Positions 1 through 7,695 of a DNA stretch of 64,000 nucleotides are shown piece by piece (positions within the stretch are counted from its first letter, which is position 1; each line of letters starts with the position of its first letter). Source of the stretch: an uncultured Lachnospiraceae bacterium (GTDB taxonomy: Bacteria > Bacillota > Clostridia > Lachnospirales > Lachnospiraceae); contig CANQVH010000001.1 in assembly GCA_947627245.1 (NCBI GenBank), forward strand, positions 1-64,000, in the 5' to 3' direction. The notes below the pieces were generated by a model. That model ran no database searches and had not been told where the DNA came from. It saw nothing but the letters and a program-made list of their open reading frames with translations. The translations under genes and the position numbers were made by a program.

Positions 1-55
1 GCAATCAAAAGTAAATTATCTCCTCATCTTTTCACCCCTCTCACTTATTGGCAGA

Positions 56-85
56 ATTATAACATATGACAAAATAAGCTGTCAA
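56..85 (-). promoter_or_regulatory. Sigma-A-type promoter reading off the left edge
   Basis: On the minus strand a perfect -35 TTGACA (85-80) and a perfect -10 TATAAT (61-56) are separated by 18 bases. Transcription would start near 49 and leave the window to the left. The gene it drives is not visible. A GAGAGGGGTG stretch and a GAGGAG lie near the edge, but no start codon can be assigned. Confidence 0.7.
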
Positions 86-119
86 TCCTTGTCCCTTACC
101 ACAGCTTTCAGGGTCTCCC

Positions 120-599
120 TCAGCAGCAAACCAGGCATTCCGGCAACTCCATTTCATGATTCATCTTAACAAAACCATATTTTTCATACAAAGGGCGCCC
201 CATATCGGTTGCTTCCAGGGAAATATCCGTTATCCCCATGCTTTTCGCATCTTTGACCAGTAAATCTAATGTTTTGTATGCAATCCCTCTTCTTCTGTAA
301 TCGGGGTGTGTGTACATATTCATGATATATGCTTTCTTTCCGCTTGGATTATGATAAGTTGGCATTATTTGGAAAAAGCTGACGCCGCCTGCGCCTGCCA
401 AACGCTCTCCTTCAAAGATCAAATACGCGATATGAGTGCCATCTCGAAGCGCTTTTTTATAATAATCATAGGATTGTTTCTTCACTTCACTCATATCAGT
501 ATCATCAGGCAATTTGTTAGCTGCCCTTAATACCTCTACTCTCGTCTCTGTTAATACATCTATATCCTCAAGCGTTGCTCTTTTATAGGTCAAATTCAA
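120..599 (-). CDS. GNAT family N-acetyltransferase
   Basis: A 159-residue protein of normal length for a single GNAT domain. The acetyl-CoA binding motif is visible as PDYRRRGIAYKTL around residues 99-111, and the C-terminal half has the usual pattern ending in LYEKYGFVK. Such enzymes move an acetyl group from acetyl-CoA to an amine; the substrate cannot be told from the sequence. It is downstream of a SnoaL-like and a VOC gene on the same strand. The protein ends in two cysteines, and its stop codon lies in a 17-base sequence (115-131) that recurs at 995-1011. Confidence 0.85.
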   Translation of the reverse strand: MNLTYKRATLEDIDVLTETRVEVLRAANKLPDDTDMSEVKKQSYDYYKKALRDGTHIAYLIFEGERLAGAGGVSFFQIMPTYHNPSGKKAYIMNMYTHPDYRRRGIAYKTLDLLVKDAKSMGITDISLEATDMGRPLYEKYGFVKMNHEMELPECLVCC

Positions 600-613
600 T
601 GCCTTGCCCTCCG

Positions 614-979
614 TTACACATCGTATGGATAACAGTGCTCCGACTTGGATTGAAACTCACAAAGTTTTATGATTTTCATATTCATATCAAAGTCAGCTAT
701 CGTTACCCCGTCAAATCCACTATATGTACCTTCATAGTCACATTTGAAGAACCATTCTGCTATGATCGTTCGGTCTTTCTCAATCACCCGCTTAATCGAC
801 CATTCCAAAACACTACCTTTTTCATTCCAGTCTTCGAACCATTTCAATATTTGAGACAAACCATGATATTCTGGTCCGTAGCACTCGCTATATATTGCAT
901 CTTCCGCAAACGTGTTTCGCACTGTTTCTATGTCCTTATTGACCCACGCAAGAAAATAGTTTCTGATAGTATTTTCCAT
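614..979 (-). CDS. SnoaL-like / NTF2-fold protein
   Basis: About 121 residues from the chosen start at 979 (MENTIRNYFLAW). The pattern of an N-terminal helix, a W-x-N-K-D segment and a curved sheet (EWFFKCDYEG, VTIADFDMNM) fits SnoaL-like polyketide-cyclase or ketosteroid-isomerase-like proteins. These are a broad fold class, so no reaction is assigned. An upstream ATG at 1024 overlaps the stop of the VOC gene as ATGA but has no ribosome site. The start at 979 has GGGAGGTG about 14 bases upstream, which is long but usable. It is probably co-transcribed with its neighbours. Confidence 0.65.
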   Translation of the reverse strand: MENTIRNYFLAWVNKDIETVRNTFAEDAIYSECYGPEYHGLSQILKWFEDWNEKGSVLEWSIKRVIEKDRTIIAEWFFKCDYEGTYSGFDGVTIADFDMNMKIIKLCEFQSKSEHCYPYDV

Positions 980-1020
980 TTGCTCTAGACACACCTCCCT
1001 CAGCAGCAAACGCGAACTAT

Positions 1021-1404
1021 TCATACCGTTATCTCAATCTGATTTCCTTCTATAATAACGATGCAGCTCTCGTAATATCCATCCCCCGTTATCCTTGGAC
1101 CGCTTATAACGGAAAAGCCATCTGCTCTCAGTCTGTCCGTCAACTCATCAACAAGCTTTTTGCTGCCGACAGAGAAAGCAACATGCACATAACCGATACG
1201 GTTCAAAGCCTTCTCTGCATCTGCCATTTCCGGCTTTGTCATTATCTCCAGTCTCGCACCATCATCGAAGCTGATGAAGAAAGACCGGAATCCTGTAGCC
1301 GTGTTATGATAGCCATTATTGGAATGGCCTCCAAGATAAGTGACAAAGAAATCTCTGGCAGCTTCCAAATCTTTTACATATAAGGCAATATGTTCTATTC
1401 TCAT
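1021..1404 (-). CDS. VOC (glyoxalase/bleomycin resistance) family protein
   Basis: A 127-residue single-module VOC protein starting MRIEHIALYVKDLEAARDFF, the classic first beta-alpha unit. Candidate metal ligands are the His of IEHIAL, the Glu of LEIM, the His of VHVAFSV and the Glu of QIEITV, so the metal site looks complete. Members include glyoxalase I, fosfomycin-resistance thiol transferases and dioxygenases; which one this is cannot be decided. The start at 1404 has purine-rich GGAGCGGGGAG upstream; a start five codons earlier would lack a ribosome site. Confidence 0.85.
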   Translation of the reverse strand: MRIEHIALYVKDLEAARDFFVTYLGGHSNNGYHNTATGFRSFFISFDDGARLEIMTKPEMADAEKALNRIGYVHVAFSVGSKKLVDELTDRLRADGFSVISGPRITGDGYYESCIVIIEGNQIEITV

Positions 1405-1461
1405 ATCTCCCCGCTCCACTTCATCAAATGATATTTTGACCCCGCGTCCCGGCTTTCTTAT

Positions 1462-2178
1462 TCATTCATCCAATATCGGCAGACTATTCAGACAGGGCGG
1501 CAAATGCATCATATGGTGATTTGTCATAGGAGTCAGAATCATGCCTCCTCTCGTCAGCCTTCCCCAAAATACCAGCAGCCAAACCGAACGAAAATCAGTG
1601 GTCACGCCGCCTTCTTCCAGAATCCGCATGACCCATTCTTCCGGCACCATGGACTGGATCTGTTCCAGTGTTAAGCTTTCTAATATACGGCGTGTGTTTT
1701 TTCCCACCTCGATCATATAATCGCGGAGAGCAAAGGCGTCGATCTTCTTTCCAAACTCCACCGCTTCCTCAAATTCAAGCGCATTTCCGGTGTCGGTAAT
1801 CGGCGACCCGATCCTTTTCTGCCATTCTGTGTTAAAGATCTGATTTTGATCTGCCATCAAAATATTGCTCACCAGATCCTCAATGCGGTATGTATGCCAA
1901 AGCTGCCAGCACATGGGGACTCTATTCGTCCCTGCATAGTGCAGATCTACATCGTGATCCTCTCTCGGCACTACATCATTCTGGTGTCCCGCCAGCATAT
2001 AATCCATGACATAATCCGCAATCGTTTTTTCACTTCTTCCGGATATTTCAGCCGGATGCACCATGGCATGCACCTCCAAGGTCAACTCTTTCATTCTTTT
2101 CTCGTCTGTTCCGGCCAGAGCCTTTTGTAATTCACCATACTTTTCGCTGAACGAAGTATAGAATTCTTCCTTTTTCAT
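1462..2178 (-). CDS. DinB-like four-helix protein
   Basis: A 238-residue, largely helical soluble protein. Histidines in HTYRIEDLV (middle) and TNHHMMHLP (C-terminus) fit the spaced metal-binding histidines of the DinB/YfiT helical-bundle superfamily, many of which are thiol-dependent enzymes of unknown substrate. The assignment rests on overall pattern only. AAGGAG lies about nine bases upstream of the ATG. It is the most upstream of four small enzyme genes on this strand. Confidence 0.55.
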   Translation of the reverse strand: MKKEEFYTSFSEKYGELQKALAGTDEKRMKELTLEVHAMVHPAEISGRSEKTIADYVMDYMLAGHQNDVVPREDHDVDLHYAGTNRVPMCWQLWHTYRIEDLVSNILMADQNQIFNTEWQKRIGSPITDTGNALEFEEAVEFGKKIDAFALRDYMIEVGKNTRRILESLTLEQIQSMVPEEWVMRILEEGGVTTDFRSVWLLVFWGRLTRGGMILTPMTNHHMMHLPPCLNSLPILDE

Positions 2179-2275
2179 AAAATAGATCTCCTTTTATTTT
2201 TATCTCCTCAAATTCATATTTAGCGCAATGCCATTCCATAAATCCGGCAGGGATTGCACTCGTCCCATTTACACC

Positions 2276-2662
2276 TTAAATAGCAATCCACCAACACACG
2301 CCATACTTATCAATAACAGTAGCGCCGCATGCATTCCACGGATATTCATGAATTTCTTCAATGACAACGCCGCCGTCGCTTAGTATGTCAAAAGCATTCT
2401 TAACTGCTTCAACCGTCCCTAACTCAAAAGCATTAAAAGTCATTGTTTCCAATCTCATCTTGTGAATAGCTTCTACATCGTAAGGTGTTTTCGCTTCTGC
2501 CAATGCCAGAATACCTTCGCCATTCACGGATAGGACACAATGCTCATAGGCAGTTCCGCTGCTGTTTTTCATCTCCAATGTTATTTCTGCGCCGAATGCC
2601 TTACAATATGTTTTTGCCGCTTCAAAACTATTCATGACATATACCTGTGCATAACACTTCAT
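2276..2662 (-). CDS. VOC family protein, PhnB-like
   Basis: A 128-residue protein starting MKCYAQVYVMNSFEAAKTYC, with the AKAFGAE-type turn and the WWI C-terminal motif of PhnB/3-demethylubiquinone-methyltransferase-like VOC proteins. The usual metal ligands are only partly present, so it may not bind metal as glyoxalase I does. GGGAGG six bases before the ATG fixes the start at 2662. It has its own promoter at 2695-2723 and appears to be a single-gene unit. Confidence 0.75.
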   Translation of the reverse strand: MKCYAQVYVMNSFEAAKTYCKAFGAEITLEMKNSSGTAYEHCVLSVNGEGILALAEAKTPYDVEAIHKMRLETMTFNAFELGTVEAVKNAFDILSDGGVVIEEIHEYPWNACGATVIDKYGVCWWIAI

Positions 2663-2694
2663 ATTGAACCTCCCTGCAACCGCCGATTTTTTTG

Positions 2695-2723
2695 AGTATA
2701 TCAAAAATATCCCCTGCATTCAA
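2695..2723 (-). promoter_or_regulatory. Promoter of the PhnB-like gene
   Basis: Minus-strand -35 TTGAAT (2723-2718) and -10 TATACT (2700-2695) with a 17-base spacer; predicted start near 2688, 26 bases before the ATG. The spacer end TTTTTGA and the following AAAAAAA are nearly the same as in the promoter at 5116-5144. Confidence 0.65.
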
Positions 2724-2801
2724 CCAAGATTTTAATTCCTTTGACCGCCAATTCCAAAGCTCTTTTCCGCAGCCTATCGTTGCCGAATAAACCTTTCAAA
2801 C

Positions 2802-2878
2802 GATTTCACAAACGTCAGGTTTGATTTCGCAAACGTCAGTCTGTCAGTCTTAAAAAGGGTTGGAAAATATGTTATAAT
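2802..2878 (+). promoter_or_regulatory. Extended -10 promoter with two direct repeats 21 bp apart
   Basis: Two copies of GATTTCRCAAACGTCAG lie at 2802-2818 and 2823-2839, start-to-start distance 21 bases, two helical turns. The second ends 33 bases before an extended -10, TGTTATAAT (-10 hexamer 2873-2878). There is no good -35, which suggests an activator. Direct repeats at this spacing and distance are the layout used by LytTR-type regulators (AgrA, ComE, VirR); the repeat sequence does not match a consensus I know. The downstream gene is the peptide precursor at 2988. Confidence 0.5.
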
Positions 2879-2987
2879 ACAGCATGAAATAAAAGATAGA
2901 ATATTTCCTAACAAAAAGGATGAACCGGCGTATCAAACAGAAAAGGGAACATGAAAACCAAAATACATAACTTAAGGAGGTAACACT

Positions 2988-3227
2988 ATGGACCAGAAAG
3001 AACTTTTGGAAAAAATAAAGGCAGCGAAGTCTGCGGAGGAGATCATTGAAATCTCAAAAGAGACAGGCAAAGAGATTCCTGCCGAAGAGGCAAAAAGGCT
3101 TTATGATGAGCTCCGGAAACCCGAGGAGCTCTCAGACGAGGATCTGGATGCTGTCGCGGGAGGCTGGCGTCAAGGCCAACTGGACTCCATAAGGAAAATA
3201 TTGGAGGAGTATAATGCGATGTCATGA
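2988..3227 (+). CDS. Nif11-like leader peptide (RiPP or bacteriocin precursor), core out of frame
   Basis: A 79-residue peptide. Residues 1-59 form a charged helical leader ending ELSDEDLDAVAGG, the double-glycine cleavage motif of Nif11-like/TIGR03798-type leaders in Lachnospiraceae. The perfect AAGGAGG site sets the start. After GG only WRQGQLDSIRKILEEYNAMS follows before the stop, with no cysteine, which is unusual for this family. The adjacent frame encodes a cysteine-rich segment of the expected type (3215-3349). No modification enzyme, peptidase or exporter gene is next to it. The leader is recognised with good confidence; the product is not known. Confidence 0.7.
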   Translation: MDQKELLEKIKAAKSAEEIIEISKETGKEIPAEEAKRLYDELRKPEELSDEDLDAVAGGWRQGQLDSIRKILEEYNAMS

Positions 3228-3349
3228 CGTCGTTCTATGGCTGCAGCAAAAACGACACTTTCTTTGGAACCTGCTGCGGCTGCCGCCACTGTGGCTGGCG
3301 CCAAGGCGCGATGGTATGTTGGCTCAATACAATAAAAATAAGAGTCTAA
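3224..3349 (+). CDS. Small Cys-rich peptide, probable displaced RiPP core
   Basis: In the frame one base off the leader gene, bases 3215-3346 encode a segment containing GTCCGCRHCGWRQGAMVCWLN (in two parts: GTCCGCRHCG, then WRQGAMVCWLN), stop at 3347-3349. This resembles the C-x2-C ... G-x3-C ends of Nif11-type core peptides. An ATG at 3224 overlaps the leader's stop as ATGA, so a separate 41-residue coupled peptide is possible, with GGAGGAG at 3203-3209. A TAA at 3212-3214 blocks this frame just upstream. A one-base deletion near 3213 in a formerly single gene explains the arrangement best. Confidence 0.5.
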   Translation: MTSFYGCSKNDTFFGTCCGCRHCGWRQGAMVCWLNTIKIRV

Positions 3350-4059
3350 AGGAACTCCACATGCCCGTCTTCCAGATGATAAACGGCTCCGACGACCTGA
3401 AGCCCTTCTTCTTCCGTATGCCCGGCGTTGATACTGCTGTCAATCTGCTCGACACTTCTCTTCACATTCAGACAGCACGCCTCATATTCATCCTTTTCAT
3501 CCCCGATCGCCAGAGATATCTCATCGGTGATAGATTTGATATATCCGTCCGCCTCATGCTCCATAGCCGCTTTCACCGCTCCGCATTGCGTGTGTCCAAG
3601 CACTACTGCCAGCCGACACCCCAGATGCTCTGCGGCATACTCCACACTTCCCAACTGCTGCTCATCCACCACGTTGCCCGCAACCCGGATTACAAAGAGT
3701 TCTCCGATTCCGGCGCAGAATATCGCTTCCGGAATCTCTCTTGAATCAGAACAGGCTAAGACAATCGCATATGGCTTCTGCCCGTTCTCAGATGTATATT
3801 TCCTTCTCTCAGGAGAGATATCTCCCGGATTTGTCCGGGATTCCATATATTCTTCATTCGCGGCTTTCAGTTTTTCCAGCGCTTCCTCTGCGGAAATACC
3901 TTCATCCGCACAAGGCTCCCCCTCCTCGCCGGAAGCGGTCACAGAGAAGGCCGGGAAATGGGCCGTCGTCAGTACCGCGCCTGATATGCCGATAAACGCC
4001 ACAATACACGCACAAATCGCTTTTTTTGCTTTCATTTTTGCTTTCATTTTTGTTTTCAT
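3346..4059 (-). CDS. Exported beta-class carbonic anhydrase
   Basis: A 237-residue protein that interconverts CO2 and bicarbonate. Zinc ligands and the Asp-Arg pair are seen in ACSDSR (Cys, Asp, Arg) and GHTQCG (His, Cys), complete for a beta-class enzyme. The N-terminus is lysine-rich (MKTKMKAKMKAKK) and followed by a hydrophobic stretch ending near FSVTASG, so the enzyme is probably secreted or anchored outside, which is uncommon for this class. GGGAGAGG five bases upstream fixes the start at 4059; longer readings into the nitrilase gene are not credible. It lies 79 bases downstream of the nitrilase gene and is likely co-transcribed. Confidence 0.85.
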   Translation of the reverse strand: MKTKMKAKMKAKKAICACIVAFIGISGAVLTTAHFPAFSVTASGEEGEPCADEGISAEEALEKLKAANEEYMESRTNPGDISPERRKYTSENGQKPYAIVLACSDSREIPEAIFCAGIGELFVIRVAGNVVDEQQLGSVEYAAEHLGCRLAVVLGHTQCGAVKAAMEHEADGYIKSITDEISLAIGDEKDEYEACCLNVKRSVEQIDSSINAGHTEEEGLQVVGAVYHLEDGHVEFL

Positions 4060-4138
4060 TTTTCCTCTCCCTTCCACATTTTGCCAGTACCTCATTAATC
4101 TGACTTCTTCAAAAGCTCCCAGCTTATCCAGTATCCCC

Positions 4139-5008
4139 TCACCAATGCACGAATTCCCCGCCAATAACTCCGCAGACGGTTTCATCGGACAGAATAGCAT
4201 ATTTGTCAGGATGCCTGTACTTGTCGCCCATGATATCGCTGCTTCGATGCGTCCTGAGACGATCCAAGTCAAGCTCCGCGACGTAAACCCCGGGAGTCCC
4301 CGGCGCTTCAAAAACACACATGTCCCTGACACCTTCCGCCTGCCACGGAACGCCGTCGAAAAGAGTGGAATGTCCGTTGCAATCGGGATGTCCCTCCGGG
4401 TAATTGCAGGTCGCCACCGCCACCATATTCTCGTATGCCCTTGACCGCAGAGCGGACAGTCTGTTGATTTCCATCGGGCACGCATTCGGAGCAAGAATCA
4501 GTTCGGCCCCTTTCAGCATTAATATCCTTGCGCTCTCCGGAAATTCTCTGTCAAAGCAGATCATAGAGCCGATCTTTATGCTTCCTCTTCCAAAGTCCAG
4601 ATCCGCAGTATAGAAGTCATCCCCGCCGTCCAACACTTTTTCAAGATCAAAAGCGCAGGTATGCACCTTGGAATAATGAAGGAGCTCCTTACCCGTTCGG
4701 TCAAAAAAGACAATAGAATTCAACGGCCTCGGACGATGCTTTTCAAGGAATGTGATCCCTATCGCCATCTGCAGCTCTGAGGCGAGATCACGAAAGCCAT
4801 TCAAAAAAGCGCTTTCTTTTTCAATGGCAAGAGCATTTAATTTCTCCTGATCCTGCGGCAGATCGTATCCGTCGCTCCACATCTCCGGGAAAAGCGCAAT
4901 ATCCGTCCCTTTTTCCTTTGCCTCAATGCAGGCCTTCTTTCCGATCAAAAAATTCTCATCGAAACTTTTTCCCGGCAGGAGCTGCAAAAATGCTATTTTC
5001 AGATTCAT
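4139..5008 (-). CDS. Carbon-nitrogen hydrolase (nitrilase superfamily)
   Basis: A 289-residue protein with the full catalytic triad: Glu in ALFPEMW, Lys in HYSKVH and Cys in SMICFDREFPE. The family cleaves nitriles, amides and carbamoyl groups; the closest general type is the amidase/N-carbamoyl amide hydrolase branch. GGAG eight bases before the ATG at 5008 sets the start (an upstream TTG lies within the ribosome site region). It has its own promoter (5116-5144). The partner carbonic anhydrase downstream would suit a reaction releasing CO2, such as carbamoyl hydrolysis, but that is inference. Confidence 0.85.
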   Translation of the reverse strand: MNLKIAFLQLLPGKSFDENFLIGKKACIEAKEKGTDIALFPEMWSDGYDLPQDQEKLNALAIEKESAFLNGFRDLASELQMAIGITFLEKHRPRPLNSIVFFDRTGKELLHYSKVHTCAFDLEKVLDGGDDFYTADLDFGRGSIKIGSMICFDREFPESARILMLKGAELILAPNACPMEINRLSALRSRAYENMVAVATCNYPEGHPDCNGHSTLFDGVPWQAEGVRDMCVFEAPGTPGVYVAELDLDRLRTHRSSDIMGDKYRHPDKYAILSDETVCGVIGGEFVHW

Positions 5009-5115
5009 ATTGTTTTCTCCAATCAATTTTATACCGTATCTTTGTTTTCCCGCGGAGAACCATCGAATATCCGTGTTCTCATTTAATCAGTCTCATCCGA
5101 ATTCGCGTTTTTTTC

Positions 5116-5144
5116 AGTATATCAAAAACACTACCTGCTTTCAA
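5116..5144 (-). promoter_or_regulatory. Promoter of the nitrilase-carbonic anhydrase unit
   Basis: Minus-strand -35 TTGAAA (5144-5139), 17-base spacer, -10 TATACT (5121-5116), predicted start near 5109. It is similar along its whole length to the promoter at 2695-2723. The rest of the 248-base gap (5009-5256) shows no gene. Confidence 0.65.
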
Positions 5145-5256
5145 CCGCACAAATACAATTCTCAGCAATGCTATATCCCTCAGCATCCGGCGAATATGGC
5201 AGATTTCCCATACGCTTTTGTTTCTTCTATACCGGTCAGCAGCGAATTAGCGTTCA

Positions 5257-6044
5257 TCAGCAGCGCGAGCGATATAACTCTCCGAAGACTGCTCCTCCAA
5301 TAATCAAAAAGGCACCTAAGATTTGCAGCGGCGTCATCGTTTCATGCAGAATCAATACAGACAGCAGCACCGCAATCAACGGCTCTAAATAACCGCATAT
5401 TGCCACAGACTGCGCGGGAAGAGCTCCGATCGAGGAAAAATAGCAATAGCAGCCAACGCCTGTGTTTATCAGACCAAGCATCAGTATGGGAAGCCAGTCG
5501 GCGGAAGCGATCTCCATGGAGAAACCCTGCTTAAAGCTGACAAAAACCGTTACCACGACGGCGGTACAAAGAAGCTGTATCGTTGCGTTTTCCGTTCCGG
5601 TGATTTCTTTTGCCAGTTTATTTGACAGCACCATGACGGCGTAGGCAACCGCCGACAGTCCGGCGCATAATATGCCCCACACATTTATCCCCTCTACCGC
5701 TGCCTGCCCGCTGATAAAAAACGCACCCAGCAAGGCCGCGGCTAAGGAAACGACCTTGACAAATGTTATCCGCTCCTTGAGAAACAGCGGGGAAAGCGCA
5801 ATCACAATCACCGGGCCGGTATAATTGATCAGCATACCAAGGCTGACGCCGATCTGCGCATAGGCTTCGAACAGCAACAGCCAGTCTGCCGCCATCGCAA
5901 CGCCCGAGAGCGCAATAAACAGCAGATCCTTTTTGTGCCTGAAAGCGGTAAAACGGTGTCCCGTAAGAAAAAATAATCCGAACAGTAAAGCGATGCCGAG
6001 CACCGAACGCAGCAGGACGATCTCATAACTGGAAAGATGAATTA
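5257..6044 (-). pseudogene. EamA/DMT transporter, 5'-truncated
   Basis: From 6003 downward the frame encodes about nine hydrophobic helices with the EamA pattern (GPVIVIALSPLFLKERIT, GYLEPLIAVLLSVLILHE) typical of drug/metabolite exporters. Related codons continue upstream of any start codon (IIHLSSYEIVLLRSVLG), a segment normally preceded by the first membrane helix. That helix and the start codon are absent; the sequence breaks into unrelated AT-rich DNA near 6045. A GTG at 6003 could restart translation but would give a protein lacking the first helix. The divergent LysR neighbour is also broken. Confidence 0.6.
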
Positions 6045-6122
6045 TTGTATCATTGCTCTTTAAATTCGAAAAACAAATTTATCAAATATAATACATTTGG
6101 AAAACAAATGATATTGATGAAA

Positions 6123-6440
6123 ATGAACCTTCAGAACTATTTGTCTTTTGTAAAGACGGCTCAATGCAGAAGTTTTACAAAGGCGGCAAAGCTGCTGAAC
6201 TACTCGCAGGCCAGTATCAGCAGAATGATCGGTGATTTTGAAAAAGAATAGATATTTAGAAGGGGCGTGTAGACTGCGGCTTTTTGCGCCTGCCCGCGCA
6301 TCCCGAGCTTGAAGTCATTTTGGAGAACAGGATAAGCTTCTGGCGATCATGCCCGAACATCACGCCCCTGCAGACTGTGAAAAATTTCCCGTCACGGCCC
6401 TCTGCAGCGGGCCGTTTATGCTGCCTGAAAAGGGCGCTGC
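6123..6440 (+). pseudogene. LysR-type regulator remnant
   Basis: Bases 6123-6248 encode a LysR helix-turn-helix (MNLQNYLSFVKTAQCRSFTK, then AAKLLNYSQASISRMIGDFE), cut by TAG at 6249. Directly after, in a different frame, 6272-6330 read DCGFLRLPAHPELEVILENR, and after another shift 6331-6435 read DKLLAIMPEHH ... FPVTALCSGPFMLPEKGA. Both are recognisable pieces of a LysR effector domain. So the gene has lost its linker and the first part of the effector domain, and carries a frameshift. It was presumably the regulator of the divergent EamA gene. Confidence 0.7.
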
Positions 6441-6451
6441 ACAGCATTCAG

Positions 6452-7582
6452 TCAATAGTTCCCGAGGATCTTCATATTGATCGCTTCCTCCCGGATGCCC
6501 CGCAGCGCATTCTTCACGGCGCTGTCGTTTAGGTTCCCGTCAAAATCCACAAAAAAGCGATACTCCCAGTTCTGCCCCGGAATTGGCCGCGATTCGATCT
6601 TGCTCATATTTACATTGTTGTAAATAAAATGCGACAGAATGTTGTACAGCGCGCCGCTGTAATGCGGCACCTCGAAGCAGATGCTGATCTTCTTCGCGTC
6701 ACGTCGGAAAATCCTCTGATTCGTGACGATAATAAAGCGCGTCGAATTCGCCTTGTTATAATAAATCTGATCCGCCAGCACTTCCAGTCCGAAATACTCC
6801 GCCGCGAAATGGCTCGCCACCGCCGCCTGCGTCGGATCCTTGTCCTCGGCCACCTTTTTTGCCGCGCGCGCCGTGTTGTCAAACGGAATCTGCTGCCATT
6901 CCCTATGGCGGTCCAGATATTCCTCACACTGTGAGAGCGCCTGCTGATGCGAATAGACCTTTTTGATCTGCGAAAGATCCGTCCCCGGCAGACCGAGCAG
7001 CGCGTGCTCACACTTGATGACCTGCTCACCGACGATGTAATTCTCAAAATTAACGAGAAGGTCATAATTGTCCGCGACGATTCCCGCGGACGAATTCTCG
7101 ATCGGCAGCACCGCGTAGTCCGCCGCGCCCTCCGCGATCGCCTCCATCGCGTCGCGCCACTTGCGCACATGGAAGCAGTTGACGTCCTTCCCAAAGTACT
7201 CCCGCATCGCCGCGTGGCTGTACGCGCCCTCCACGCCCTGATAGACGACGCGGATGTTCTCCCGCTCGATATCATCCACCGCGATGAACGGCAGCCTCCC
7301 GGCCGCGCCGCTCTGCGCCAGAAGCTGATACTGCAGCTTACGGCTCATGGACATGATCTGCTGAAACAGCTCCTGAACGCCGTGCTTGCTGAAATCGCTG
7401 TGCGCAAGTCCCGTCAGCGTCCGGATCTTCTCATTCTCGCGATCCTTGTCAAAAACTTTTTTGCCGTTGGCGATCTTGTATTCCGCAACATCCTCGCTGA
7501 TCTGCATCCGCTCCTCAAACAGCTTCACGATCTGTGCATCGATCGCGTCAATCTCTTCTCTCAATTCCAGTAAGTCCTTCAT
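6452..7582 (-). CDS. pheA: P-protein: chorismate mutase/prephenate dehydratase
   Basis: A 376-residue bifunctional enzyme converting chorismate to prephenate and then to phenylpyruvate in phenylalanine synthesis. Residues 1-85 are an AroQ-type chorismate mutase (LREEIDAIDAQIVKLFEERM). Residues about 105-285 are the dehydratase with VLPIENSSAGIV and the catalytic Thr of NSTRFIIV. The C-terminus is an ACT domain with the KIESRP motif that binds phenylalanine for feedback inhibition. GAGGAGG four bases before the ATG fixes the start at 7582. tyrA and aroA of the same pathway lie at 42677-45091. Confidence 0.95.
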   Translation of the reverse strand: MKDLLELREEIDAIDAQIVKLFEERMQISEDVAEYKIANGKKVFDKDRENEKIRTLTGLAHSDFSKHGVQELFQQIMSMSRKLQYQLLAQSGAAGRLPFIAVDDIERENIRVVYQGVEGAYSHAAMREYFGKDVNCFHVRKWRDAMEAIAEGAADYAVLPIENSSAGIVADNYDLLVNFENYIVGEQVIKCEHALLGLPGTDLSQIKKVYSHQQALSQCEEYLDRHREWQQIPFDNTARAAKKVAEDKDPTQAAVASHFAAEYFGLEVLADQIYYNKANSTRFIIVTNQRIFRRDAKKISICFEVPHYSGALYNILSHFIYNNVNMSKIESRPIPGQNWEYRFFVDFDGNLNDSAVKNALRGIREEAINMKILGNY

Positions 7583-7695
7583 AGATCCTCCTCGTCCACT
7601 TACCACCGGGCATTCTCCCTGCATACTTTATCTGCTGTTCTCTGTTATATTTTATATCTCGCACCGCCTTATGTACGGTATTCTCTGGCATATAC

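Noticed and set aside
3214-3744. Plus-strand frame of 176 codons starting at an ATG close to GGAGGAG
   Set aside because: Most of it is antisense to the carbonic anhydrase gene, and its protein has no recognisable pattern; the cysteine-rich frame next to it is the better candidate.
4060-4494. N-terminal extension of the carbonic anhydrase
   Set aside because: It would run antisense-free through the nitrilase coding region in another frame, lacks family similarity, and a good ribosome site precedes the internal start at 4059.
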